From assembly GCA_964618455.1 (NCBI GenBank), contig CAZUAQ010000009.1, positions 1-64,000 of the forward strand: a stretch of 64,000 bases of DNA, given 5' to 3'. Of this stretch, positions 1 through 9,631 are shown piece by piece. Source of the stretch: CAZUAQ01 sp964618455. GTDB taxonomy: Bacteria; Planctomycetota; Phycisphaerae; UBA1845; PWPN01. Under the pieces are notes generated by a model. That model did not search any database. It worked only from the letters and a program-made list of their open reading frames with translations, and had not been told where the DNA came from. Position 1 is the stretch's first letter. The number at the start of each line of letters is the position of its first letter. The position numbers and the translations under genes are program-made.

Positions 1-723
1 TACGTCGGTTACGAAGAGGGCGGTCAGCTCACCGAGCGCATCCGCCGCCGGCCGTACTCCGTGGTCCTGCTCGACGAGATCGAGAAGGCCCATCCCGACG
101 TCTTCAACATGCTGCTGCAGATCATGGAGGAAGGCCGGCTGACCGACTCGTTCGGCCGCCACGTGGACTTCAAGAACACGATCCTCATCATGACCAGCAA
201 CATCGGCGCCGACCGCATCACCAACCAGTCGGACTTCGGATTCGGCAAGCGGGACGAGGACGTCTCCTACCAGAAGATGAAGACGATGCTGCAGGGTGAG
301 GTGGAGCGCTACTTCCGTCCGGAGTTCATCAACCGTGTGGATGAGCTGGTGGTCTTCCACAAGCTCACGCACAAGGATCTGATGCATATCGTCGAGCTGG
401 AAGTCGAGAAGGTGCTCAAGCGTGTGTCCGAGCAGGGGCTCAAGCTCGAACTCGACCAGGCGGCCAAGGACTACCTCATCGAGGAAGGCACCGACGAGAA
501 GTTCGGCGCCCGTCCGCTCCGCCGAGCCATCGAGGGCAAGCTCGAGGATCCGCTCTCCGAGGCGATTCTTCGCGGCGAATACAAAGGCAAGAATCGCATC
601 GTCGTCACCGTGAAGGAAGATGACGAGGGCGAGGACAAGCTGGCTTTCGAAGCCTTCCACGACGAAACACCTGACGATTCCGAAGAAACTGTCGGCGCCG
701 GTCCCGTCAACGAAGAGACCTGA
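1..723 (+). CDS. clpC: ATP-dependent Clp protease ATPase subunit ClpC, C-terminal part (5' end outside window)
   Basis: This is the C-terminal 240 residues of a Clp/Hsp100 unfoldase; the reading frame is open from base 1, so the gene starts upstream. Visible elements of the second AAA+ domain are the GYEEGGQLTE pore-side segment, Walker B VVLLDEIEKAH, sensor 1 LIMTSNIGA, the RPEFINRVDE region with the arginine finger, and sensor 2 GARPLRRAIE. In this family the hexamer unfolds substrates and threads them into ClpP. The GF-rich FGFGKRDEDVSYQKMK stretch and the short acidic tail fit ClpC better than ClpB, which would carry a different D2 insert and C-terminus. The N-domain and M-domain lie outside the window, so the ClpC/ClpB split is not fully settled. 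A strong terminator follows at 771. Confidence 0.9.
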   Translation, partial: YVGYEEGGQLTERIRRRPYSVVLLDEIEKAHPDVFNMLLQIMEEGRLTDSFGRHVDFKNTILIMTSNIGADRITNQSDFGFGKRDEDVSYQKMKTMLQGEVERYFRPEFINRVDELVVFHKLTHKDLMHIVELEVEKVLKRVSEQGLKLELDQAAKDYLIEEGTDEKFGARPLRRAIEGKLEDPLSEAILRGEYKGKNRIVVTVKEDDEGEDKLAFEAFHDETPDDSEETVGAGPVNEET

Positions 724-770
724 TCGGTTCCTCCGCATTGCTGTACGAATCGCGCGATTCAACCCAACCC

Positions 771-806
771 ACCCCCGTCCGCTACAACGCGACGGGGGTT
801 TTTTCT
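771..806 (+). terminator. Rho-independent terminator after clpC
   Basis: A perfect 9-bp stem (ACCCCCGTC at 771-779, GACGGGGGT at 791-799) with an 11-base loop is followed by a run of Ts. It lies 48 bases after the clpC stop codon and should end that transcript. Confidence 0.85.
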
Positions 807-817
807 TGGTCAGATTC

Positions 818-846
818 TTGCGATCGAACATCGCACGACATATCAT
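818..846 (+). promoter_or_regulatory. Sigma70-like promoter for the 943 lipoprotein, with inverted repeat in the spacer
   Basis: TTGCGA (818-823) and TATCAT (841-846) are separated by exactly 17 bases, just after the clpC terminator and about 95 bases before the lipoprotein start. A perfect 6-bp inverted repeat, TGCGAT (819-824) and ATCGCA (830-835) with a 5-base loop, begins within the -35 element. The promoter call rests on hexamer match and position only. Confidence 0.45.
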
Positions 847-942
847 ACGCCGGGCGGCATCTTCGTAGGGGAAGGGCGACTTGGCTGCTGGGAAGTCGTT
901 TCATTCATCACTCGGGGTACACAATCGCAAAGGGGTCATCAC

Positions 943-1473
943 ATGCTCAGAGGATCACTCGTTCTCATCGTATTGGTTTCAGGGTGCGGCGGACCGCTCA
1001 CGGTTCCCATGGTGCAGCGTCTGGACGAGGAAACGCAGGCGGAAGTGGATTCGGCGTGGAGCAACATGATGAAGCCACACGATCGACTGGATCACACGCT
1101 GCTGCTGGACGTACTCATCGCCCATCAGTTTCACCATAAGGGCGTGGATCGCCTTCATCTGGTCAGCGAGAAACGCGTGAACGACGGATTGGCACTGATG
1201 GAGATTCGGTATGACCGGGAGCAACCCACCTTCGACGTGTTCATGGTCACCTATCTCGATGGGGAAGGCAAGGAGCAGCGGCGGGAGACGTACTCGCGCG
1301 ATGAGATTAACGCGCGTGTCGCGTACCTGTATTCCCCGTGCCTGGAAGAATGCGAAGGCGAGTGTCAGTTCGAAAAGGGCGATGTCGAGGATCTGACCGA
1401 GGAGTGCCGCGAAGCGTTGGAAGTCCGCGAGCAACGTTTGGAGACGATCGCCGCCGCCACACAACCGGCGTGA
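943..1473 (+). CDS. Small predicted lipoprotein, function unknown
   Basis: A 176-residue protein with a very short signal peptide ending in a lipobox-like LVSG-C at residues 12-16, so it is probably lipid-anchored at the cell envelope. The mature part is acidic and charged, without membrane segments. Its C-terminal third has a cluster of cysteines (CLEECEGEC, then another Cys about 15 residues on) that could form disulfides or bind metal. The ATG at 943 follows AAAGGGG at a workable distance. The gene is convergent with the downstream glycosidase gene (15 bases between stop codons). I recognise no family; the lipoprotein prediction is the only functional statement supported. Confidence 0.7.
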   Translation: MLRGSLVLIVLVSGCGGPLTVPMVQRLDEETQAEVDSAWSNMMKPHDRLDHTLLLDVLIAHQFHHKGVDRLHLVSEKRVNDGLALMEIRYDREQPTFDVFMVTYLDGEGKEQRRETYSRDEINARVAYLYSPCLEECEGECQFEKGDVEDLTEECREALEVREQRLETIAAATQPA

Positions 1474-1488
1474 GTCGAGCATCGCGCG

Positions 1489-3408
1489 CTATTCTGCCCC
1501 CTCCATCGAGATCGCATCAATCACCACTAACCATCGCCGTTGCGGATTGCGCCGCTTCTCCGGGTCGGTCGGCAGTGGCGGGCTGAGCAGTTCCACCCCC
1601 AGCAGCGGCGCGTCGACAGGGCTGCGGATGGTTTGCTCGACAAGCGTCCAGTCGTCGCCGATCAGCGTGCCGACATTTTCGCTGAACTCGGACACCGCCT
1701 CACCCGGCTCGACGAGGCGAAAGTGCATGCGCGCCTGCGGATCCTTCTCAAAATCGCGATGCAACCGGGCCCAGCCCCGTACGTGAAACGCCTCCCCGCG
1801 CCGCGCCGCCACCGGTGTCTCGATTCGCTCGGAGAACCGATATTCCTTGTGATTGTCGAACATCACCACCAAGAGCGACTCCTCGCCGTCCTTCACGTGC
1901 TCCGGGCCGAGTACGCCACCATTGCGGACGATCAGGTCGCCGAACACCCGCCAGCCCCACGGCACCCCCGATCGATACAACCCGTCGAAATCCCCTTGAG
2001 CGATCAGCTCTCCCGTAGCCGGGACGGCCAATGGCAACCGCGCGATCGGCGGTTGCGTCACACCCTCGATCACATACGAAAACCGCGCCAGCAACGGCGC
2101 ACCTCGCGGCAGACGCTCCAGCTTCACCGCGGCCTCCACGCGATTGCCCGCTGTGTCTCCCTCTTTTTTCGAGAGCTTCACCGGTCGTGCCTTTGCGACC
2201 ACCGCTCCCGCCTCATCCACCACGTCCACAACCAGCTTGCTGCCTCGCTTCATATCACCGCGCAGCCATGCGTACACGCGAACCGATCCGTCGACGTCCA
2301 CGCGATAGACGAGATCGTGCAGCCCCGGTTCGAGCGGCCGCGCCTCCTCCTGGAACGCATAGAATGCCGGCCCCGGTTTCAAGTTCAGATTGCATACACC
2401 GAACCCCTGATGCACCGGCTCGAAGTCCGACATGGCCAACTGCTGGGCGATGTGAATGTAGTCGTGCTCGGGCCGCGCGAACCGCTGAAGGAACCGCCGC
2501 GTCCATTTGGCGTGATGCGCCACGTCGATACCGCGATCCTGCGCGTTCCACCCATACTCGGTGATCCAGATCGGGATGTCCCCGTCGCCGAACTCCGCCG
2601 CCACCGCGCGGATCGCCTCCAGCTTCTCGATCGGACGATCGTCGGTCTCCTCCGGCTTTTTGTTGTACGGATGATCCCCGATAGCGTCCCAGAACTTCTC
2701 TCCGCCATACATGTCGCGTCGCATTTCGTACGACATCCGCACGAACGTCGGCGAATACCCCTCGGCATTGTCCAATCCACCCATTGCCACCAGCGCCTCG
2801 GGATCCACTGCCTTGATCGCCTTGTAGCACCGGTACAGCCACGGGATGTACTCATCCGCCCGGTTGTATCGAAAGCGTCCGTCGACCTTGTCCACATGCC
2901 AGCCAAAGCCGTTCTGCTCGTTCCAGAACTCGTAGTGCTTCGCCCGTCCCTTGTAGCGCTCGGCCAGCGTCGTGATGAAGTGATTAAAATCCTCGACGTT
3001 CTCTTCCTTGGGTGGGTAATCGTGCGCGGGCTCGCCTGTCGGGCTGACCCACGCGGGAATGTTCACGATCAGCACCACCGGCACGATCCCGAACCGCTCG
3101 CAATGCGCCATCTCCCGGTCGAGGCTCGACCAGTCCCACTGCCCTTTGACCTCTTCAATCTCCCGCCAGCTCGCCAGTACGCGCGCCGAGCGACTGCCGA
3201 TCTCCTGGCACTTCTGGAAGATCAGCGTCTCGTGGTTCACGAAGTCCGAGCCCCGCGAACGCGATCCGACGAACGAACCGCTGCCCACGGGGTTCACGCT
3301 GTAGATCAGCGGCCGATCGAAGTCGTACGGGCTCGCCGGCTCCTGCGCCTGCGCGCATCCGGCCAGCATCGCCAGCAACACCGCGCCGCCAATCATGGTC
3401 CTGCTCAT
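1489..3408 (-). CDS. Lipoprotein glycoside hydrolase, clan GH-A type (GH39-like)
   Basis: A 639-residue secreted protein. The ATG at 3408 starts a signal peptide with lipobox LAGC (Cys18), so the mature protein is probably anchored to a membrane; a longer frame upstream lacks a signal and is unlikely to be translated. The domain at about residues 30-420 looks like a (beta/alpha)8 glycosidase of clan GH-A: YEFWNEQNG holds the probable acid/base Glu164, and IPIWITEYGWN the probable nucleophile Glu284. The C-terminal 200 residues look like beta-sandwich modules, possibly carbohydrate binding. Substrate cannot be read from the sequence; GH39 members act on xylosides and related sugars. The sulfatase at 40.9 kb would suit degradation of a sulfated glycan, but the two are not linked. 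Confidence 0.75.
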   Translation of the reverse strand: MSRTMIGGAVLLAMLAGCAQAQEPASPYDFDRPLIYSVNPVGSGSFVGSRSRGSDFVNHETLIFQKCQEIGSRSARVLASWREIEEVKGQWDWSSLDREMAHCERFGIVPVVLIVNIPAWVSPTGEPAHDYPPKEENVEDFNHFITTLAERYKGRAKHYEFWNEQNGFGWHVDKVDGRFRYNRADEYIPWLYRCYKAIKAVDPEALVAMGGLDNAEGYSPTFVRMSYEMRRDMYGGEKFWDAIGDHPYNKKPEETDDRPIEKLEAIRAVAAEFGDGDIPIWITEYGWNAQDRGIDVAHHAKWTRRFLQRFARPEHDYIHIAQQLAMSDFEPVHQGFGVCNLNLKPGPAFYAFQEEARPLEPGLHDLVYRVDVDGSVRVYAWLRGDMKRGSKLVVDVVDEAGAVVAKARPVKLSKKEGDTAGNRVEAAVKLERLPRGAPLLARFSYVIEGVTQPPIARLPLAVPATGELIAQGDFDGLYRSGVPWGWRVFGDLIVRNGGVLGPEHVKDGEESLLVVMFDNHKEYRFSERIETPVAARRGEAFHVRGWARLHRDFEKDPQARMHFRLVEPGEAVSEFSENVGTLIGDDWTLVEQTIRSPVDAPLLGVELLSPPLPTDPEKRRNPQRRWLVVIDAISMEGAE

Positions 3409-3614
3409 GAGTTCATCTCGCCGGAAGTGTGGGTTGACATCACCACAAGGCTGCCAGCGTAGCCTAAGCCCTTGGATGTGTGCAAGCTGAACAGAATGGA
3501 TCACTTCGCCCGTGCGCTGCATGCGTAAAGCGGTCAAACGTCGCGATTTGCAGACCAACCTCGCCATGATCGCCGTGTCTCTACACAGAGGTGGCGTCAC
3601 CGGCGGGACCTCGG

Positions 3615-3643
3615 TTGAATGTCACCTGAAGTTGCGACACAAT
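3615..3643 (+). promoter_or_regulatory. Possible promoter for the glycosyltransferase at 3691
   Basis: TTGAAT (3615-3620) and CACAAT (3638-3643) are separated by 17 bases, about 50 bases before the GTG start. The -10 has one off-consensus first base. No inverted repeat lies in this spacer. Confidence 0.35.
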
Positions 3644-3690
3644 GCGGCTCCTGCCCATCGGGGGCGGCGCCCGGAGATCGAGGGAACTCA

Positions 3691-4677
3691 GTGAATTCGC
3701 CAACCATCAGCATCGTGGTGCCCGTTTTCGACGAGCAGCACACCCTCGCCACCCTCATCGATGAGATTCGCGAAGTCGCCGATGCCGAGGATCTCCGGTT
3801 CGCGATTGTCTTCGTCGACGACGGGAGCCGCGACGGGAGCTGGCAGGCGATCACCGAGCTCTGCCGGCAGCACCCGCCCGGCGGCGATTCCCGTTTGAGC
3901 GTGGGCGGCCTCCGCTTCCGCACCAATTCCGGCAAGGCGGCGGCGCTGATGGCAGGTTTCTCCACCGTCCGTACCGACCTGGTGTTCATGATGGACGCCG
4001 ATCTGCAGGATCCGCCCGCCGAGATCCCGCACTTCCTGCAGAAGCTGGACGAAGGGTACGACATGGTCAGCGGCTGGAAGAAGATCCGCCACGATCCGTG
4101 GCACAAGGTCTATCCGTCCCGGGTGTTCAACCGCATGATCGGCGTCATGACCGGTGTCCGGCTGCACGATCACGTGTGCGGGTTCAAGTTGCTCAAGAGC
4201 GACATCGCCCGGCAACTGCGCCTCTACGGCGGGCTGCATCGCTTCGTCAGCGTGCTGAGCCATGCCCTCGGCGCGCGTGTCACCGAGATTCCGACGTTGC
4301 ATCGGCCGCGGACCTCCGGCGTGAGCAAATACGGCTTCACCCGGTTCTTCAAAGGGTTCATGGACATGATGGCGGTGTGGTTCCTCACGCGCTACAAGTA
4401 CCGTCCGCAACATGTGCTCGGCGTGGCGGGGGTGGTGTGGTTCATGCTGATCCTGGCCTTCGGTCTGCTCGGCATGATCTCCAGTCTCGGCGGCCCCTTC
4501 CTGTACCTGGCTCCGATTTACCGGCTGCACGCGCTGCTGCTCGTGCTGTCGCCCGGCGTCATTCTGCTCGCACTCGGATTAATGGCCGCCGCCGGGGCCG
4601 ATCGGCAAAACCTCGATCACCAGTACGATATTGTCGAACGCGCTGGATGGTGCGTGGAAACAAAGCCCGCGCCGTAG
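3691..4677 (+). CDS. GtrB/DPM1-like family 2 glycosyltransferase with C-terminal membrane anchor
   Basis: A 328-residue enzyme that in this family moves a sugar from a nucleotide donor to polyprenyl phosphate on the cytoplasmic face. It starts with the GT-A nucleotide-binding strand ISIVVPVFDEQ, then FVDDGSRDGS, the metal-binding MMDADLQDPP, and RPRTSGVSKYG typical of the DPM1/GtrB group. Two hydrophobic segments at roughly residues 245-270 and 285-310 form the usual anchor pair. The GTG at 3691 is chosen because GAGGGAA lies 5 bases upstream and the next residues begin the conserved strand. The polytopic membrane protein 69 bases downstream could use the lipid-linked sugar, but that partnership is inferred from position. 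Confidence 0.85.
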   Translation: MNSPTISIVVPVFDEQHTLATLIDEIREVADAEDLRFAIVFVDDGSRDGSWQAITELCRQHPPGGDSRLSVGGLRFRTNSGKAAALMAGFSTVRTDLVFMMDADLQDPPAEIPHFLQKLDEGYDMVSGWKKIRHDPWHKVYPSRVFNRMIGVMTGVRLHDHVCGFKLLKSDIARQLRLYGGLHRFVSVLSHALGARVTEIPTLHRPRTSGVSKYGFTRFFKGFMDMMAVWFLTRYKYRPQHVLGVAGVVWFMLILAFGLLGMISSLGGPFLYLAPIYRLHALLLVLSPGVILLALGLMAAAGADRQNLDHQYDIVERAGWCVETKPAP

Positions 4678-4746
4678 GCAACGCTGTGCGAACGTCTTCC
4701 GGGTGTCCGTTGTGGTCCAACGTTGCAATAGAAACGAGCGATCGTC

Positions 4747-6615
4747 ATGAGTGAGCAACCGTCGCCTCCGCAGGAATCTTCCCCGCCCTCGGCGGCTCCA
4801 CCGTCGGCGTCCCCCGGCTCAGCCACGCCTCCGCCTCCGGCGACGCAGGCATCACCGATCCGCGTGGGCACGACGCCGCAGAAGGTCACTCCCGCCGATA
4901 GCGGTGAGCCGTCCACTCCCGTGCCCCTACGGCGCGACTTGAGATGGGTATTCATGATCATCGCCGCCGTCATGGTCCTGTTTCCCATGTGGACGCGCGA
5001 AAAACTCGCTCACTGCCCCAACGACGCCTCCCGCTGGAACACGATCTTCTTCATGCTGGAGTACGGCACGATGGAGTGGCTTCCGGATTGGGAGGTCGAG
5101 TGGGATGGCGGCAGAGGCAACCCGCTGGATTTCTACCCTGAGCACGTGCGTAACAATGCCATCAAGGTCGGGGACGAATACTACACCGTCCACGATCTGC
5201 GCTTCTGGCACATCGCCCCCTTCATGTCCATCGACATGATCGCGGTCAAGGGCGAGAAGGAGGGCGAGTATCACTATTACTCCAGCAAACCCCCGTTACT
5301 GACGCTCATCTATTACGGCGTCACCTGGACCGTGCAGCAGGCTCAAGCCGGTGTCGTCTGGACGTCGGAAAAGATCCGCCAGATTGAAATCATCGACGAT
5401 TCTCCCCTTTCCAATGAACCGTCGGAGTCTGAGGATGCCATCGCAGAGGATGAGCCTTCGGAAGATGATTCTTCCATCGAGGAGCACATCTGGACCTTCA
5501 AGACGTTCGACGGGGCCTACTACCTGATGCGCACCACGGTGACGGTCGCCCAGGTGCTTCCGTTTCTCTTCTGCGTCTGGCTGCTGGCCCATGAGTTCCG
5601 GCGCATGAGCGACTCGCTCTGGGTGCGCAACTTCTGCATCGCCTGTGCCGCCCTGGGGACCTATCTCACGCCGTACCTGGTCCCGCTGACCAACCATGTC
5701 CCCGCCGCGTGCAGCGTGACCGTGGCGATCTACGCCGCCATCCGCATCTGGTACGACAACGCGCAGAGCTTGATCTGGTACATCCTGGCCGGCACGTTCG
5801 GCGCATTGGCATTCATCTGCGAGATCCCCGCCCTGAGTGTGCTCGCCGTCGTCATGGGAGCGATGCTCATTCGCTCACCCAAGCGCATGCTGATCGGTGC
5901 GGTGCTCCCCGTCGTGATCATTCTCGGGGCCTATTTCCATACGACCCATATGGTGACGGGCAAGTACAAACCGATTCCGTCCCAGTTCGAGGATGACCCG
6001 GGCATCTATCGCTATCCGGGAAGCTACTGGCACCCCAACAAGTACAACCCCGGGGGCTCCCGGGGGATCGACGCGCTGATGACTCCCGAACAGGCCGAGG
6101 AAGATCCTGAGCGAGCGAAGCAGGATGGCATCATCATCGAGGAAAAGTCCGTCTACATCATGCACATGCTCGTCGGCCATCACGGCTTCTTCCTGCTCAC
6201 GCCTGTATTCCTGATCGCGCTGCTTGGCCTCTTCGCCAATCTGATACGGTCGGATGAACGTGCGCGACCGTTGCTGGCGCTGGTGACGCTGGGGCTGACC
6301 ACGGCTGTCGTGCTGTTCTTCGGACTGGTGGCTTCGAGCCGCAACTACGGCGGCGTGGCTCAGGGCATGCGCTGGATGTTCTGGACGATTCCACTCTGGC
6401 TGCTCATGCTCCCCGCCGGCGCATCGATTCTCAGCCGGGTCAAGGTCGGCAGGGCGGTCTGCTACATGCTGCTGGCGGTCTCGCTCTTCAGTGTGTACTG
6501 GGCGCTGCCGAGAGTGGATGACGCCACATCGCATCCCTTCTCCAACTCCTGGGCGCACCTGATGTTCCGCAAGGACTGGAGCTGGATTCCCGACGTGATG
6601 CGAATCAACTACTGA
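4747..6615 (+). CDS. Polytopic membrane protein, possibly GT-C-like glycosyltransferase
   Basis: A 622-residue protein. Residues 1-55 are rich in Pro, Ser and Ala and probably cytoplasmic; the first membrane helix (VFMIIAAVMVLFP) follows at about 60-78. A large hydrophilic loop with acidic stretches (about 80-255) precedes a cluster of some nine or ten hydrophobic helices that reaches residue 610. This layout, a large loop after the first helix then many helices, resembles GT-C enzymes that take sugars from polyprenyl phosphate, and the gene follows a GtrB-like transferase that would make such a donor. No DD/DE signature is clear enough to prove this. It could also be a structural or transport protein. 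Confidence 0.6.
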   Translation: MSEQPSPPQESSPPSAAPPSASPGSATPPPPATQASPIRVGTTPQKVTPADSGEPSTPVPLRRDLRWVFMIIAAVMVLFPMWTREKLAHCPNDASRWNTIFFMLEYGTMEWLPDWEVEWDGGRGNPLDFYPEHVRNNAIKVGDEYYTVHDLRFWHIAPFMSIDMIAVKGEKEGEYHYYSSKPPLLTLIYYGVTWTVQQAQAGVVWTSEKIRQIEIIDDSPLSNEPSESEDAIAEDEPSEDDSSIEEHIWTFKTFDGAYYLMRTTVTVAQVLPFLFCVWLLAHEFRRMSDSLWVRNFCIACAALGTYLTPYLVPLTNHVPAACSVTVAIYAAIRIWYDNAQSLIWYILAGTFGALAFICEIPALSVLAVVMGAMLIRSPKRMLIGAVLPVVIILGAYFHTTHMVTGKYKPIPSQFEDDPGIYRYPGSYWHPNKYNPGGSRGIDALMTPEQAEEDPERAKQDGIIIEEKSVYIMHMLVGHHGFFLLTPVFLIALLGLFANLIRSDERARPLLALVTLGLTTAVVLFFGLVASSRNYGGVAQGMRWMFWTIPLWLLMLPAGASILSRVKVGRAVCYMLLAVSLFSVYWALPRVDDATSHPFSNSWAHLMFRKDWSWIPDVMRINY

Positions 6616-6728
6616 GAAGGGAAATGGCGATCCAGGAATTTATGGTACCGCGCTGTTTTCAGCATTCGTCATTCGGATTTCGGGCATGAGATCAAGATTG
6701 GCGCCTGCCGACGTGAGGATCGATCCCC

Positions 6729-7547
6729 ATGAGTGATTACAAGGACATCTGCACCCACGCCACGGAATGGGTCCGGGACGCCGGCAAGGTGGCGATGGAG
6801 CACTTCGGCCACGTGACCGTCACGCGCAAGGCGGACAAGTCGCCCGTGACCGAGGCTGATCATGCCGTGCAGGCGGCACTGCAGCAGGCCATCAGCGACC
6901 ATTGTCCCGAGGACGCGGTGATCACCGAGGAGACCCAGGCCGATCCCGAGATCCACGCCTCCGTTGCGTCCGCCCGGCGGTGCTGGGTCATCGACCCCAT
7001 CGACGGCACGCGCAACTACGCCCGATCTATACCGATCTTCACCATCTCGGTGGCGTTGCTGGTTGAGGGAAGCCCATGCGTCGGGCTGATCTACGATCCG
7101 GTCACCGATCGGCTCTACCATGCCACGAGGGGCGGCGGCGCGTGGTGCGGAACGCAACGCATCGCCGCCGAATCGCCACAGCGCTCTTCGACGCTCACGC
7201 TCACCATTCCGACCAGCCTCTACGAGAAACTCGGACGCGTGGAACACGGCTGGATCGATCACATGGTGGTGCGGAACTTCGGCTCGACGGCGCTGCACAT
7301 GGCTCTGGCCGCCTCAGGTGCCATCGACGCCGTCTTCTGCAAGCGTTGCCGGTTGTGGGATATGGCCGCCGGTGACCTGATCGTCACGGAGGCGGATCGT
7401 GTGGTGATTCCCCTCGACCTCGATCGCGATTCCTACTTCCCCATGAACCTCGCCGACTACAACAACGAGCCCACCCCGCTCATCGCCGCCCATCCCGAGG
7501 TCGCTCATCGACTGCTGAGCGAGTACCGGGAAACGCAGAAGGCATAA
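6729..7547 (+). CDS. Inositol monophosphatase family protein (IMPase/HisN/CysQ-like)
   Basis: A 272-residue Mg-dependent phosphatase. The family motifs are in order: DKSPVTEADHAVQ near residue 40, ITEET near 66, the metal-binding WVIDPIDGTRNY near 92, and LWDMAAGDLIVTEA near 205, which completes the site with a third metal-binding Asp. Families with this fold hydrolyse myo-inositol-1-phosphate, histidinol phosphate, fructose-1,6-bisphosphate or 3'-phosphoadenosine 5'-phosphate; the sequence alone does not choose among them. It is a soluble cytoplasmic enzyme, 113 bases after the membrane protein and convergent with the PpiD-like gene. No histidine or cysteine biosynthesis gene lies nearby to favour one substrate. 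Confidence 0.85.
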   Translation: MSDYKDICTHATEWVRDAGKVAMEHFGHVTVTRKADKSPVTEADHAVQAALQQAISDHCPEDAVITEETQADPEIHASVASARRCWVIDPIDGTRNYARSIPIFTISVALLVEGSPCVGLIYDPVTDRLYHATRGGGAWCGTQRIAAESPQRSSTLTLTIPTSLYEKLGRVEHGWIDHMVVRNFGSTALHMALAASGAIDAVFCKRCRLWDMAAGDLIVTEADRVVIPLDLDRDSYFPMNLADYNNEPTPLIAAHPEVAHRLLSEYRETQKA

Positions 7548-7630
7548 CGTGCCGCCGGCAAGTCAGACCCCGGCGTCGAGTTCGGTGACGTCGACAGGAT
7601 CAGGTTTCTCGGATCCCGTCATGATTCGCC

Positions 7631-9631
7631 TTACAGCGAGGCGGTCGCTTCCCCATCCGCCTGCTCGGTTCCTTCGCCGTCCTCGCCGTCCGCATCTTCG
7701 CGGAGTTCCTTCCAGCCGACACGCTCACGGAGGTTCTCAGGATCGTACCACTGGTTGATCAGACTGATGATCCGGTCTTCCTGAACGTGGTTCATCGCCG
7801 CCATGCGCATGTCTTCGTACGTATCCGTGGTGATGGGCAGCACGCGTTCCAGTTGAATCACCAGCCAGCGGCCGCTGGACTCCTGTTCGTAGGTGATCAC
7901 CGGCTGCGAGCCATCCGCACGATGCTTCTCCACCATCGTGCCGATCTCGTCCATTAACGCGGGGTCGTACCCGAAGGTCGGGATGAACCCCGGCTGCACA
8001 CGGACCATGCCTCCCATCGGGAACATGCGCTTCCGGCTGAACGGATCGGGCTCGACGAAGGCGGTGTTGGGCAACTTCTCCTGAAGTTCCTCATGGGCCA
8101 GGAACGCCTCGCGGAGCCTGTTGTCCGACGTCACTGTGGAGGCCAGGTCTTTGGCCAGGCGAGCCGCCTCGTCGTAGGCCTTCTTCTGGCGGATATCCTG
8201 GACGATCTGCGTGCGAAGCTCCTCAGTGATCTCTTCGGGGGCGTGCGGTTCGATCAAGTTGACGGTTCGCATCACGTAGACAAACCCCTCGTTCTCACCG
8301 GTACGGCCCACGAAGGGATCGGCGGCGGTCTGGTAAAGATTGCGGAAGAGGCGATCCTGTGCGGAGCCGTCCTGCGGCGCGTAGCTCGAACCCGGGACGT
8401 AAAACGCCGCCATCGCCAAGGGAAGTCCGCGCTGCCCGGGGGCGGTCACGCCGGCAATCCCTTCATCCTGGCGAAAGGCATCGGCATCCATGTACTCGGT
8501 GCGGACGAAGGTCATCGTCTCGGGGTACTGATCGCGATGAGAAGCGATCAGATTCGGGTAGATCTCTCCCGGCCGTTGCGATTCCGGGATCTCCTTGACG
8601 CCGTCCTTTTCCGGTTGTTCCGCCCAGGGGATCGACAGCGTGGTGATCAGGTCCCGGGCGATGCCCAACGCCTCCTGGCGGGCCTTCTCCTTCTTCAGGG
8701 CTTCCACCACGTCGCTCTTGGCCTCGGTGAACGTCTTGTAATTCTTGCGCACGGGGGCATCCTCCCCCTCGGCGACCTCCTCCTGCGGCTGGAAGAACGA
8801 GCTCTTGTTCGCCTCCCAATGCTCCCACGCCTCATCGTCCGACACGGTCTGCTGCGCAATCAGCTTTTCGGGATCGATGCGGATGTATTCGATCTTGGCC
8901 TTTTCGGGAATCTGATACCCGAAGGCACTCGATGCGGCGGGTTCGTTCTTGAACTCCTCGAAATGCGCGGTGATTTCTTCGTCCGTCGGGGTGTATTCGG
9001 GATCCACGAAGTTTCCGCTGTCGACAATCAGACCATCGACGGCGATTTTCTCCTCCGCCTCACGGAGGATCCCACGGATATCCGCCTCACTGGCAACGGC
9101 GGAAGTGCTGACCTGTGATGCATCGTTCAGGACTCGGATAAAGGCGGTCAGGGCATCGTCGATCTGGTGAATCGAGACACGCAGGTTCTCGCGAAGCCTG
9201 TTCATGACCTCAGGCGTCAGCCCGATGAGCTGCTTGAAGTTCTCGAGCTCCTGCGTGGAGACGTAGGTTCCGTTCTCCTCGCTCAGCCGTACCAGCATAT
9301 ACCACTCGTCTTCGCTCAGCGGCTGCTGGGGAAGCCGGCTGGCGATGCTGAAGAGCTGCTGCCTGTTCAGGTTCATGGCCTGCAGTTGAATGATCCATGG
9401 CGCGTTCCAGTTCACGCCCATGCGTTCAAGGATGCCGAGCTTGTTGTTGGCCGGGAGCATGTCCGCCAGGGTCACATCCTCACCGAAGGCCTCGGCCACC
9501 ACCTGGTCCATGTCCACCGTCTCAGGCTGGCACATGCTCTGCAAAGCCGATCCGCCGACGAAGACGATCATCAGAAAGACCGTCCCGAAGACGAGAAAGT
9601 ATTTCATGTGCTTGCGGAAAAATTTCATCAT
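7631..9631 (-). CDS. PpiD/SurA-like membrane-anchored folding factor
   Basis: A 666-residue protein with a single N-terminal membrane helix (about residues 11-30, after a basic MMKFFRKHMK start), leaving the rest outside the cytoplasmic membrane. The remainder is mostly helical and charged. The stretch PEKAKIEYIRIDPEKL followed by VSDDEAWEHWEANKSSFF matches the chaperone arm of PpiD, which ends with a V-S-D-x-E ... Y/F-x-E linker. A clear parvulin isomerase core is not visible, so it may act as a holdase rather than a prolyl isomerase. The C-terminus is strongly acidic. It diverges from topA across 423 bases; TTGCTT-N16-TATGTT upstream is a weak promoter candidate. Confidence 0.7.
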   Translation of the reverse strand: MMKFFRKHMKYFLVFGTVFLMIVFVGGSALQSMCQPETVDMDQVVAEAFGEDVTLADMLPANNKLGILERMGVNWNAPWIIQLQAMNLNRQQLFSIASRLPQQPLSEDEWYMLVRLSEENGTYVSTQELENFKQLIGLTPEVMNRLRENLRVSIHQIDDALTAFIRVLNDASQVSTSAVASEADIRGILREAEEKIAVDGLIVDSGNFVDPEYTPTDEEITAHFEEFKNEPAASSAFGYQIPEKAKIEYIRIDPEKLIAQQTVSDDEAWEHWEANKSSFFQPQEEVAEGEDAPVRKNYKTFTEAKSDVVEALKKEKARQEALGIARDLITTLSIPWAEQPEKDGVKEIPESQRPGEIYPNLIASHRDQYPETMTFVRTEYMDADAFRQDEGIAGVTAPGQRGLPLAMAAFYVPGSSYAPQDGSAQDRLFRNLYQTAADPFVGRTGENEGFVYVMRTVNLIEPHAPEEITEELRTQIVQDIRQKKAYDEAARLAKDLASTVTSDNRLREAFLAHEELQEKLPNTAFVEPDPFSRKRMFPMGGMVRVQPGFIPTFGYDPALMDEIGTMVEKHRADGSQPVITYEQESSGRWLVIQLERVLPITTDTYEDMRMAAMNHVQEDRIISLINQWYDPENLRERVGWKELREDADGEDGEGTEQADGEATASL

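Noticed and set aside
1540..3462. Plus-strand frame of 640 codons opposite the glycosidase
   Set aside because: The minus-strand frame has a signal peptide, lipobox and both catalytic Glu motifs; the plus-strand frame has nothing.
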